Below are positions 14,413 to 20,766 of a stretch of DNA of 20,807 bases, piece by piece. Position 1 is the first letter of the stretch, and every line of letters starts with the position of its first letter. The notes under the pieces are model-generated. The model worked only from the letters and a program-made list of their open reading frames with translations. It did not search any database and was not told the DNA's origin. The translations under genes were made by a program, and so were the position numbers. The stretch spans positions 1 to 20,807 of the forward strand of contig CAMLNA010000075.1 of the NCBI GenBank assembly GCA_946481025.1, written 5' to 3'. Source of the stretch: an uncultured Rivibacter sp. GTDB lineage: Bacteria; Pseudomonadota; Gammaproteobacteria; Burkholderiales; Burkholderiaceae.

Positions 14413-14961
14413 ATGACCTCTTCTTCACCCCAACCGAAGTCCGGCATGCGCCGCTATGTCGCGGCCGTGGTCATCGGCCTGGCAGGCTCCATCGGCCTGG
14501 CCGCCTGGGCCCATGGCGGCGCTGATCGTGGCCCGGGCGTCGCCGGCTTCGGTGGCCCCGGCATGTTCGCCGGTTCGCCCGAACGGATGAACCGCATGGT
14601 CGACCACGTGCTGCGCGACGTGAATGCCACCGAGGCGCAACGCACGCAGATCAAGCAGATCGTCACCGCCGCCGCGGCCGACCTCAAGGCGCAGCGCGAA
14701 GCCGGCAAGGGCCTGCGCGACCGTGCCGCCGCGCTGTTCACCAGCCCGACGGTCGATGCCAACGCCGCCGAGTCGCTGCGCCAGCAGATGCTCGGCCAGC
14801 ACGATCAGGCGTCCAAGCGCGTGATGCAGGCCATGCTCGACATCAGCCGTGTGCTCACGCCCGAGCAGCGCACGCAGCTGGCCGAGCGCATGAAGCAGCG
14901 GCGCGACATGATGCAGCGCCACATGCGCGAGCGTCAGGACCTCGACCGCCCGACCCGCTGA
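14413..14961 (+). CDS. Spy/CpxP-like periplasmic chaperone or metal-sensor protein
   Basis: 182 residues with an N-terminal signal/anchor segment (hydrophobic 14-33, ending AWA-H), then a Gly-rich patch (35-55) and an all-helical domain. Two repeats typical of the Spy/CpxP/CnrX superfamily are visible: NATEAQRTQIKQIV (71-84) and VLTPEQRTQLAERM (147-160), the second a textbook LTxxQ motif. The basic, Met/Arg-rich C-terminus (161-182) fits as well. Family members bind unfolded proteins in the periplasm and keep CpxA off, or sense heavy metals. A strong AAGGAG ribosome site sits 5 bp before the ATG. The CpxR- and CpxA-like genes follow directly on the same strand, as in cpxP-cpxRA modules, but with terminator-like hairpins in between. 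Confidence 0.87.
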   Translation: MTSSSPQPKSGMRRYVAAVVIGLAGSIGLAAWAHGGADRGPGVAGFGGPGMFAGSPERMNRMVDHVLRDVNATEAQRTQIKQIVTAAAADLKAQREAGKGLRDRAAALFTSPTVDANAAESLRQQMLGQHDQASKRVMQAMLDISRVLTPEQRTQLAERMKQRRDMMQRHMRERQDLDRPTR

Positions 14962-14974
14962 CCGGGCCCGCGAA

Positions 14975-15000
14975 GGCCGCGTGCCGCAAGGCATGCGGCC
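14975..15000 (+). terminator. Strong hairpin after the Spy/CpxP-like gene
   Basis: 11-bp stem (14975-14985 with 14990-15000, one G-T wobble) closed by a GCAA tetraloop, 13 bp past the stop codon. The following sequence is pyrimidine-rich (CTTGCCGCTTCTTCCTC) but has no T-run, so it may terminate weakly or protect the 3' end. Confidence 0.5.
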
Positions 15001-15040
15001 CTTGCCGCTTCTTCCTCGCTTATGCTTGACTCCCGCTTTC

Positions 15041-15076
15041 CGCCCCGCGTCATTCCGGCTCCGGGGCGCGTTTTTT
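15041..15076 (+). terminator. Rho-independent terminator or attenuator just upstream of the cpxR-like gene
   Basis: 7-bp stem (15041-15047 CGCCCCG with 15062-15068 CGGGGCG), 14-nt loop, then CG and six T (15071-15076). It ends only 17 bp before the regulator ATG, so any promoter for cpxRA placed upstream would have to read through it. Confidence 0.65.
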
Positions 15077-15093
15077 CAGCCACGGTTCCGCCC

Positions 15094-15810
15094 ATGACTG
15101 CACGTGTCCTGCTGATCGACGACGACCTGCGCCTGACCGGCATGGTGGGCGACTACCTGCGCAGTGCCGGCTTCGACATCGACGTGGCGCCGTCGCTGGC
15201 CGCAGGCCGCGAGCTGCTGGCGCGAGAAACCTTCGACGCGCTGCTGCTCGACCTGATGCTGCCCGACGGAGACGGCCTCGACCTCACGCGCGAGCTGCGC
15301 GCCGCCCCGCGCACCCGGCACCTGCCGCTGCTCATGCTCACCGCGCGCGGCGAGCCGATGGACCGCATCGTCGGGCTCGAGCTCGGGGCCGACGACTACC
15401 TGCCCAAGCCGTTCGAGCCGCGCGAGCTGCTGGCGCGGCTGAAGGCGCTGCTGCGGCGTGCCTCGCCGACGCAAGGCGACGACGATGTGCTGCGTTTCGG
15501 CCGGCTCGAGATCGACCTCGGCGAGCGCCAGGCGCGCCTGGCCGGCAAGCCCTGCGAACTGACGAGCTACCAGTTCGACCTGCTGCTCGTGCTCGCCCAG
15601 AGCCCGGGCCGCGTGCTGAGCCGCGACCAGATCATGGATGCGCTCAAGGGCCACCCGCTCGAGGCCTTCGACCGCTCGATCGACGTGCATGTGTCGCGCA
15701 TCCGCGCCGCCATCGAAGACGACCCGAAGAATCCGCGGCGCATCCTGACCGTGCGCGGCGTGGGCTATGTGTTCGCCAAGAAGCAGGACAGCGAGGCCTC
15801 GGAGGCATGA
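15094..15810 (+). CDS. cpxR: CpxR-like OmpR-family response regulator
   Basis: 238 residues. The receiver has D9/D10/D11 (LLIDDD), phospho-acceptor Asp53 (LLLDLMLPDGDGL), Thr83 (MLTARG) and Lys105 (DDYLPKPF). The winged helix covers about 131-228 (RSIDVHVSRIRAAIEDDPKNP, then RGVGYVFAK). The FDRSIDVHVSRIR block is typical of the CpxR/RstA/OmpR branch rather than the QseB branch. The start at 15094 opens the standard receiver beta-1; the open frame extends upstream only through the terminator-like hairpin. The kinase begins 58 bp after the stop. With the CpxP-like gene upstream, an envelope-stress role is likely; the symbol rests on context and branch, not on a tested orthology. Confidence 0.88.
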   Translation: MTARVLLIDDDLRLTGMVGDYLRSAGFDIDVAPSLAAGRELLARETFDALLLDLMLPDGDGLDLTRELRAAPRTRHLPLLMLTARGEPMDRIVGLELGADDYLPKPFEPRELLARLKALLRRASPTQGDDDVLRFGRLEIDLGERQARLAGKPCELTSYQFDLLLVLAQSPGRVLSRDQIMDALKGHPLEAFDRSIDVHVSRIRAAIEDDPKNPRRILTVRGVGYVFAKKQDSEASEA

Positions 15811-15868
15811 CGGCGGGGCGGCTCGCGTACCAGCACCGGCACCGGCGCCGGCATGAGGGCGTTGCCGC

Positions 15869-17260
15869 ATGAAGTCGCTGTACCTTCGCATCTACATCAC
15901 CGTCGTGGCGGTGCTGCTGGCGTTTGCCGTGGTGGCCGGCTGGGTGGTCAAGCGCAACATCGAGCAGGAGCGCGAGACCTTCCAGAACCAGGTGTCCGAA
16001 CGCACGGCCGCCTGGGCTGCGCTGATCGAGAACAGCCTGCCGCCGGCCGAGGCGCCCGAGGCCGAGCAGCGCGCCGCGGTGCTCGAGTGGTCGCAGCGGC
16101 TGCGCATGGCGCTGGCGCTCGACAACGAGCAGGGCAGGCGCATCGCGACCTCCGAGCTGTTCTCGCGGCGCGAGGCCGAGCTGGGCGGCATGCCCAGGCG
16201 TGCCCAGCGCATCGCGCTGTCCGACGGGCGGGCACTGTGGATCTGGCGCGGCTTGCCGCGCATCATCCGCGAAGGCGGCCCGCAGCCGCAGCCGCCCGGC
16301 GGGCGCCCCCCGTTCGACGGCGAGCGCCCGATGGAGCCGCCGCGCGACGCCGGCGGCTATGGCTTCCACCTGCCGCCCATCCTGTTCGGCGGCGGTGCGG
16401 GCCTCGTGGTCACGCTGATCGTGCTGTTCGTTGCAGTGGCGGCAGGCGCCTACCCGGTGGTGCGCCGCCTCACTCGCCGGCTCGAAGCCCTGAAGCGCGG
16501 CGTCCAGGCCTTCGGCGCCGGCCAGTTGAGCCTCCGCGTTGCGGTGGATGGCCGCGACGAGGTGGCCGAGGTGGCGGCCAGCTTCAACGACGCCGCTGAA
16601 CGCGTGGAGCAGCTGGTGCGTGCCAACCGCTCGCTGCTGGCCAACGCGAGCCACGAGCTCCGGTCGCCGCTGGCGCGGCTCAAGATGGCGGTGGGCATGC
16701 TGGACGGCGCTTCGCCCGAGCGGCGCGACAAGCTCAGGCACGAGATCGACCGCGACATCAGAGAGCTCGACGTACTGATCGACGAAGTGCTGCTGGCCAG
16801 CCGGCTCGACGCGCGCTCGAGCGTCGAGCGTGAGCCGGTCGACCTGCTGGGCCTCGCGGCCGAGGAGGCCGCGCGGGTGGATGCGGTGCTCGACGGCGAA
16901 GCGGTGCTGGTGTTGGGCGAGGAGCGGTTGCTGCGCCGCGCCCTGCGCAACCTGCTCGAGAACGCGCGCCGCTACGGCGGCAGCGAGGCACCCGAGATCA
17001 CGGTGCGACGCGCGGGCGCGGGCCAGGTGGAGATCCGCGTGAGCGACCGCGGCCCGGGGGTGCCGGCGGACCAGCGCGAGCGGATCTTCGAGCCGTTCTA
17101 TCGCCTGCCGGGCCATGCGGAGCATGCGGGCGGGGTGGGGCTCGGCTTGAGCCTCGTGCGACAGATCGCCGACCGGCACGGCGGCCGCGTGCGCTGCGAA
17201 GCGCGCCAGCCGGCGCCGGGCAGCTGCTTCGTGCTGAGCCTGCCCCTGGCCGCCGCCTAG
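15869..17260 (+). CDS. cpxA: CpxA-like sensor histidine kinase
   Basis: 463 residues. TM1 is about 7-26, a periplasmic region about 28-170 includes a Pro-rich stretch (136-160, PQPQPPGGRPPF), TM2 is about 174-197, then HAMP (about 198-250). The phospho-acceptor is His262 (ANASHELRSPLARL), the N-box has Asn365 (LLENARRYGG), G1 is DRGPGVP (393-399), the F-box is FEPFYR (407-412) and G2 is GVGLGLSLV (422-430). All catalytic residues are present. HELRSPLARL is characteristic of the CpxA/RstB branch. GAGGG sits 9 bp before the ATG. The 58-bp spacer from the regulator contains a CACCGG-type short repeat (15834-15852). It probably senses misfolded periplasmic protein with the CpxP-like protein as inhibitor; inferred from context. 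Confidence 0.9.
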   Translation: MKSLYLRIYITVVAVLLAFAVVAGWVVKRNIEQERETFQNQVSERTAAWAALIENSLPPAEAPEAEQRAAVLEWSQRLRMALALDNEQGRRIATSELFSRREAELGGMPRRAQRIALSDGRALWIWRGLPRIIREGGPQPQPPGGRPPFDGERPMEPPRDAGGYGFHLPPILFGGGAGLVVTLIVLFVAVAAGAYPVVRRLTRRLEALKRGVQAFGAGQLSLRVAVDGRDEVAEVAASFNDAAERVEQLVRANRSLLANASHELRSPLARLKMAVGMLDGASPERRDKLRHEIDRDIRELDVLIDEVLLASRLDARSSVEREPVDLLGLAAEEAARVDAVLDGEAVLVLGEERLLRRALRNLLENARRYGGSEAPEITVRRAGAGQVEIRVSDRGPGVPADQRERIFEPFYRLPGHAEHAGGVGLGLSLVRQIADRHGGRVRCEARQPAPGSCFVLSLPLAAA

Positions 17261-17271
17261 TGGCGTGGCGC

Positions 17272-17463
17272 TCAAGCCGCGGCCAGCACGCCCTGCTGCA
17301 GCCAGGCCAACGCGGCGGCTTCAGGTGCCATCGCGCGCCAGTGGTCGTCGGCCCACAGCGCGCTGGCCATGTGGTCGGTGTCGGTGCGCGGCAGCCGCGG
17401 CCACTGTTCCTGCAGGCGCGAGGAACAACGGGCGATCCATTCGGGGGCGGTGAGGTCTTGCAT
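17272..17463 (-). CDS. Small protein of unknown function under a LexA-box promoter
   Basis: 63 residues, soluble, with five Trp (9, 21, 37, 42, 54), mostly helical in appearance, no signal peptide or membrane segment, and a compact C-terminal block (ALWADDHWRAMAPEAAALAW). The start at 17463 has GGAGA 8 bp upstream; a longer frame to 17499 would begin inside the promoter. I do not recognise the family. It lies between the convergent cpxA-like gene (12 bp away) and the modE terminator region. Its promoter (TTGCGC, 17 bp, TACAGT) is overlapped by a near-ideal LexA site, so it is very likely induced by DNA damage. Small SOS proteins in other bacteria often act on cell division or polymerases, but nothing in this sequence shows that. 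Confidence 0.65.
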   Translation of the reverse strand: MQDLTAPEWIARCSSRLQEQWPRLPRTDTDHMASALWADDHWRAMAPEAAALAWLQQGVLAAA

Positions 17464-17484
17464 GGCTTTCTCCGGCGGCGGTTG

Positions 17485-17506
17485 ATACTGTACGAACATA
17501 CAGTAT
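17485..17506. promoter_or_regulatory. LexA (SOS) box
   Basis: Perfect 8-bp inverted repeat ATACTGTA (17485-17492) and TACAGTAT (17499-17506) with a 6-bp spacer. It contains CTGT-N8-ACAG, the LexA core of enterobacteria and betaproteobacteria, with matching flanks (TACTGTA ... TACAGTA). Confidence 0.88.
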
Positions 17507-17515
17507 GATGCGCAA
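17487..17515 (-). promoter_or_regulatory. Putative sigma-70 promoter of the 63-residue gene
   Basis: On the minus strand, -35 TTGCGC (17515-17510), a 17-bp spacer and -10 TACAGT (17492-17487), then a short leader with GGAGA before the ATG at 17463. The LexA box covers the spacer and the -10, so LexA would block transcription directly. Confidence 0.55.
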
Positions 17516-17537
17516 GCCAGTCCACACGACCCTTGAA

Positions 17538-17570
17538 GCCAGCGGTGTTTTTCGCCGCTGGCATTTTTTT
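17538..17570 (+). terminator. Rho-independent terminator, plus-strand orientation
   Basis: 8-bp stem (17538-17545 GCCAGCGG with 17555-17562 CCGCTGGC), 9-nt loop, then A and seven T (17564-17570). It would stop plus-strand transcription, most likely readthrough from the cpxRA-like operon antisense to the small SOS gene, before it enters the convergent modE gene. On the minus strand the stem is not followed by a T-run. Confidence 0.85.
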
Positions 17571-17583
17571 GCCCGGAGCGGGG

Positions 17584-18405
17584 TCAGGCCATCGCGCCCA
17601 GGATCACGCTCGACGCCTTGAAAAGCGCGGTGGCCGGCATGCCTGCCTGCAGCCCCATGGCCTGGAGGCTCGCCTGCGTCACCACGGCGGCGATGCTGTT
17701 GCCGCCACCGATATCGATCACCACCTCGGCATTCACCGCGCCGGGGTGCACCGCCTGCACCGTGCCGGCGAGCTGATTGCGGGCCGACATGCGGGCGCCC
17801 TCGAGTTCGGTGGCCACGATGACCGACGACGCCTTGATGAGCGCAAAGGCGCTCGCGCCCAGCTTCAGCCCGAGCTGCTCGGTGCTTTCGCGGGTGACGA
17901 TGGCCACGATGCGGGCGCCGCCGGGGAGCGCGAGTTCCACTTCGTCGTTCACCGAGCCGGCGCGGTAGCCGCTCACCGTGCCGATGAACTGGTTGCGTGC
18001 GCTGGTCTTCATGTTCAGCATCCTCAGCAGGTTGAAGTCCTGCGATAGGTCGGTCGCCTCGCGGCCGAGCAGCTGCACGAAGCGCTGGTGGGCCGACTCG
18101 ATCTGCATGAAGCGCTCGGCCAGTTGCCGGCCGCGCTCGGTGAGCCGCGAGCCGCCGCCGCGGCCGCCGGTGCTGCAGCGCTCCACCAGCGGCGCGCCGG
18201 CGAGGTTGTTCATCGCGTCCACCGCATCCCAGGCGGCCTTGTAGCTCATGCCCACCGCCCGGGCGGCCTGCGTGATCGAGCCGTGCTCGCCAATGGCGCG
18301 CAGCAGCTCGATGCGGCTGCTGCCTCCCAGCGTCTCGCCGCCCACGTTCATCCACACCGAGCCCTGCAGCTCGATCGGCTCGCGTTTCGGCTTCATCCGT
18401 GCCAT
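17584..18405 (-). CDS. modE: ModE-type molybdate-responsive regulator
   Basis: 273 residues. The N-terminal winged helix (about 28-100) has the ModE/LysR-like recognition region GSITQAARAVGMSYKAAWDAVDAMNN (42-67) and the wing with GGRGGGSRLTERG (80-92). Two molybdate-binding Mop/TOBE domains follow, each starting SARNQ and containing KASSVI (about 135-198 and 207-270). This is the full E. coli ModE architecture: molybdate-bound dimers repress modABC and activate molybdoenzyme genes. The gene is last in the operon, 13 bp after modC. Since modC here lacks its own Mop domain, the ModE pair is the only visible molybdate sensor. Likely operators are upstream of modA. Confidence 0.94.
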   Translation of the reverse strand: MARMKPKREPIELQGSVWMNVGGETLGGSSRIELLRAIGEHGSITQAARAVGMSYKAAWDAVDAMNNLAGAPLVERCSTGGRGGGSRLTERGRQLAERFMQIESAHQRFVQLLGREATDLSQDFNLLRMLNMKTSARNQFIGTVSGYRAGSVNDEVELALPGGARIVAIVTRESTEQLGLKLGASAFALIKASSVIVATELEGARMSARNQLAGTVQAVHPGAVNAEVVIDIGGGNSIAAVVTQASLQAMGLQAGMPATALFKASSVILGAMA

Positions 18406-18418
18406 GGCGCGCCCCTCG

Positions 18419-19123
18419 TCAAGCCGATGCATGGGGCGGCAGCTCGTGCCTGCCGCCCTGGCCGACCATCTGGCCGTCGCGCATTTCCAGCACGTCGTCG
18501 CCCAGCCGCCGGACGTCGGCCTCGTCATGGGAGATGAGCACCAGCGGGATGTCGAGCGCGGCCTGCAGGTCGGCCAGTTCGTCCCGCAAGCGGGCGCGCA
18601 GGGCGGGGTCGAGGGCGGCGAAGGGCTCGTCCAGCAGCAGGGCACGCGGTTGAGCCACCAGCGCGCGGGCCAGCGCGGTGCGCTGGCGTTGCCCGCCCGA
18701 CAACTGCTCGGGGTAGTGGTGCGCCACCGGCTCCAGCTCGAAGGTGCGCAGCCAGCGCTGCGCCGCCTCGTGGTGCTCGTGCCTGCGCGCGTTGAGCCAG
18801 CCGCGGTGCACGCCGAAGGCGATGTTCTGCAGCACGGTGAGGTGGGGAAAGAGCGCGTAGTCCTGGAACACGTAGGCCAGCCGGCGGTGTCGTGCCGGCA
18901 CGTCGATGCCGCGCGCACGGTCGACCAGCACCTCGCCGTTCAGGCGCACGTGGCCGGCGTCAGGCTCCGTGAGGCCGGCGATGATCTTCAGCGTCTGGCT
19001 CTTGCCGGCGCCCGAGGCGCCGAACAGCACCAGCCGCCGCGAGGCGCTGGCGAACTTCGCGTGCAGGTCGAAGCGGCGCTTGCCGTGTTCGAAGCGACGC
19101 CGCACGTCCACATGCCACACCAT
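18419..19123 (-). CDS. modC: Molybdate ABC transporter ATP-binding protein, short form without TOBE domain
   Basis: A 234-residue ATPase: Walker A GASGAGKS (35-42), Q-loop Gln87 (VFQDYALFPH), signature LSGGQRQR (141-148), Walker B ALLLDEPFAALD (161-172) and switch His199 (SHDEAD). It energises the ModB channel. Classical ModC has about 350 residues with a C-terminal Mop/TOBE domain; here the protein ends just after the nucleotide-binding domain. The start at 19123 has GAGGAGGT 6 bp upstream, inside the end of modB, 4 bp after its stop. The order A-B-C-E and tight spacing make an operon. Confidence 0.92.
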   Translation of the reverse strand: MVWHVDVRRRFEHGKRRFDLHAKFASASRRLVLFGASGAGKSQTLKIIAGLTEPDAGHVRLNGEVLVDRARGIDVPARHRRLAYVFQDYALFPHLTVLQNIAFGVHRGWLNARRHEHHEAAQRWLRTFELEPVAHHYPEQLSGGQRQRTALARALVAQPRALLLDEPFAALDPALRARLRDELADLQAALDIPLVLISHDEADVRRLGDDVLEMRDGQMVGQGGRHELPPHASA

Positions 19124-19127
19124 CGCG

Positions 19128-19817
19128 CTACCTCCTCGAACGCCCGGCGTCTGCCGGCACGCGACCGGGCGCCAGCCAGCCGGCGGCCAGCAGCACGGCC
19201 ACGCAGGTGACCGAGGTGACCAGCACCAGGAAGTTGGCCACGTCGTCCTGCCCGGCCTGCACCGCCTCGTAGACGGCCACCGCCAGCGTCTGCGTCTTGC
19301 CGGGGATGCTGCCTGCCACCATGAGCGTGGCACCGAACTCGCCGGTGGCGCGCGCGAAGGCCAGCAGGGCTCCGGCCAGCACGCCGCGCCAGGCCAGCGG
19401 CAGCGTCACCCGGAAGAACACCGCCATCTCGCCCAGTCCCAGCACGCGTGCGGCCTGTTCCAGCTGAGGGTCCACCGCCTCGAAGGCGGCGCGCGCCGAC
19501 TTGAAGATCAGCGGGAAGGCGACGATGGTGGCCGCGATCACCGCGCCCTGCCAGGTGAAGATGAGGTTGATGCCGAAGGTCGAATGCAGCCAGCCGCCGA
19601 GGGCGCCGCGCTTGCCGATCAGCACCAGCAGGTAGTAGCCCAGCACCGTGGGCGGCAGCACCATCGGCAGCGTGAGCAGGGCGTCGATCACGTCGCGCCC
19701 GCGCACCCGCGCGCGGGCCAGCCACCAGCCGACCGCCACGCCCAGCACGAGGTTGATCAGGGTGGCCCAGCCGGCCACCTTGAGCGTCAGCGCGAGTGCG
19801 ACCCAGGCACCTTCCAT
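19128..19817 (-). CDS. modB: Molybdate ABC transporter permease
   Basis: A 229-residue permease with about five to six TM segments (about 9-34, 44-66, 88-106, 146-168, 194-214). The cytoplasmic EAA-type loop is LEQAARVLGLGEMAVFFRVTLPLA (119-142), which docks on ModC. Residues GEFGAT (159-164) after the loop are typical of ModB/CysT-type permeases. The start at 19817 follows the modA stop by 8 bp and gives the normal ModB length; the longer open frame upstream overlaps modA in another frame. It forms the homodimeric molybdate channel in the inner membrane. Confidence 0.93.
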   Translation of the reverse strand: MEGAWVALALTLKVAGWATLINLVLGVAVGWWLARARVRGRDVIDALLTLPMVLPPTVLGYYLLVLIGKRGALGGWLHSTFGINLIFTWQGAVIAATIVAFPLIFKSARAAFEAVDPQLEQAARVLGLGEMAVFFRVTLPLAWRGVLAGALLAFARATGEFGATLMVAGSIPGKTQTLAVAVYEAVQAGQDDVANFLVLVTSVTCVAVLLAAGWLAPGRVPADAGRSRR

Positions 19818-19825
19818 GGGGGCGC

Positions 19826-20578
19826 TCAGGGCCTGCCGAAGCCGTGCCGCGCCAGCACCGCCTGGGCGGGCGGCGAGACCACGAAGGCCACGAACCTGCG
19901 CGCCTCTGCCGCATGGGCGCTGCCGGCCACCGGTGCGATGGGATAGAGCACCGGCACTTCGGTGGGCACCGTGAGCGCGACCTTCACCTTGCCGGGCAGC
20001 GCCGCGGCATCGGTGGCATATACGAAGCCGGCATCGACCTCGCCGCGCGCCACATAGTCGAGCGCCTGCCGCACGTTCTGCGCGCCGATCACCTTCGGCT
20101 CGACGGCGCTCCACAGGCCGGCCTTTTCGAGCACGCCTTTCGTGTAGCGCCCCACCGGCACGCTGGCGGGCAGGCCGATGGCGATGCGGGCATAGGCCGG
20201 CTGCGCCAGTTCACCCACCGTCCTGGGCATGGCCCTGGCGTCGGCCGGGACGACCACGACCAGCGTGTTCGACACGAAGTTGCGCCGCTCGGCCGCGGCG
20301 ATGAGCGCCTGGCCCTGTGCCTGATCCATCGTCTCCTGGTCGGCGCTGGCGAACACGTCGGCCGGCGCGCCCTTGGCGATCTGCTGCAGCAGGGCGCCCG
20401 AGGCTCCGAAGTTCAGCAGCACCCTGGTGCCGCGGTTCTGCGCTTCATACAGCGGCGCGAGTTCGCGAAACGCGTGGGTGAGGCTGGCGGCGGCCGACAC
20501 GGTGAGGTCGGCGGCCGAGGCTTGCCAGCACAGCAGCAGGGTGGAGGCCGCGAACATGCGGGGCATCTTGTTGCGCAT
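19826..20578 (-). CDS. modA: Periplasmic molybdate-binding protein
   Basis: 250 residues. A signal peptide with cleavage likely after ASA at 20-22 precedes the mature start ADLTVSAAASLTHAF. Ligand-contact positions of ModA are present: Ser32 (AASLTHAF), Ser60 (FGASGALLQQI), the VPVGRYTKG block (140-148) and Tyr187 (DAGFVYATDAA). The type II periplasmic binding fold is complete to the C-terminus. It delivers molybdate or tungstate to ModBC. The start at 20578 has only a weak ribosome site; Met5 is an alternative. It is first in the modABCE operon, with a candidate promoter and two ModE-like sites upstream. Confidence 0.95.
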   Translation of the reverse strand: MRNKMPRMFAASTLLLCWQASAADLTVSAAASLTHAFRELAPLYEAQNRGTRVLLNFGASGALLQQIAKGAPADVFASADQETMDQAQGQALIAAAERRNFVSNTLVVVVPADARAMPRTVGELAQPAYARIAIGLPASVPVGRYTKGVLEKAGLWSAVEPKVIGAQNVRQALDYVARGEVDAGFVYATDAAALPGKVKVALTVPTEVPVLYPIAPVAGSAHAAEARRFVAFVVSPPAQAVLARHGFGRP

Positions 20579-20597
20579 GGAAGAGGCGTGCCGGATT

Positions 20598-20616
20598 TAT
20601 ATGTGGCTACCTATAT
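20598..20616. promoter_or_regulatory. modE: Putative ModE operator 1 (proximal to modA)
   Basis: TATAT half-sites at 20598-20602 and 20612-20616 separated by 9 bp, within TTTATATGTG and CTATATCGA. ModE boxes are built from TATAT-type half-sites. It sits in the modA leader, 20 bp before the start codon, in otherwise GC-rich DNA. Confidence 0.5.
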
Positions 20617-20660
20617 CGAGAATGGCAGAACCAGCAGGCTATAGGGCAGGAGCGCGGAAG

Positions 20661-20689
20661 TTTATATGTGTCGCTCCGTATATTGAAAA
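20661..20689 (-). promoter_or_regulatory. modA: Putative modA promoter overlapped by ModE operator 2
   Basis: On the minus strand, -35 TTTTCA (20689-20684), 17 bp, -10 TATAAA (20666-20661). A second site with TATAT half-sites (20663-20667 and 20679-20683) lies over the spacer and -10. It shares TTTATATGTG with operator 1, 65 bp away, so molybdate-ModE could repress by covering the promoter. Confidence 0.5.
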
Positions 20690-20712
20690 CATCGACCCGG
20701 CCTCCTTCACAA

Positions 20713-20740
20713 ATGACAATGATTCTCATGTGCATGTAAC
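20713..20740 (+). promoter_or_regulatory. Fur box over a plus-strand promoter
   Basis: TGACAAT-G-ATTCTCA (20714-20728) matches the 7-1-7 Fur consensus TGATAAT-N-ATTATCA at 12 of 14 positions. It overlaps a possible -35 ATGACA (20713-20718), followed after 16 bp by TGTAAC (20735-20740). The downstream gene start and its ribosome site follow at once. Confidence 0.7.
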
Positions 20741-20766
20741 ATCCGGCCTCTTTCAAGGAGGGGACG

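Noticed and set aside
15834..15852. CACCGG-type short repeat between the cpxR- and cpxA-like genes as a regulatory element
   Set aside because: About three imperfect units in GC-rich spacer DNA; no known function and easily chance.
15644..17275. A 543-residue minus-strand frame opposite the CpxA-like kinase
   Set aside because: Antisense shadow; composition rich in Ala, Arg, His and Gln, with no motifs.
17505..17618. A short plus-strand frame starting ATGATG at the LexA box
   Set aside because: It has no ribosome site and immediately enters a strong terminator and the modE gene; not a credible gene.
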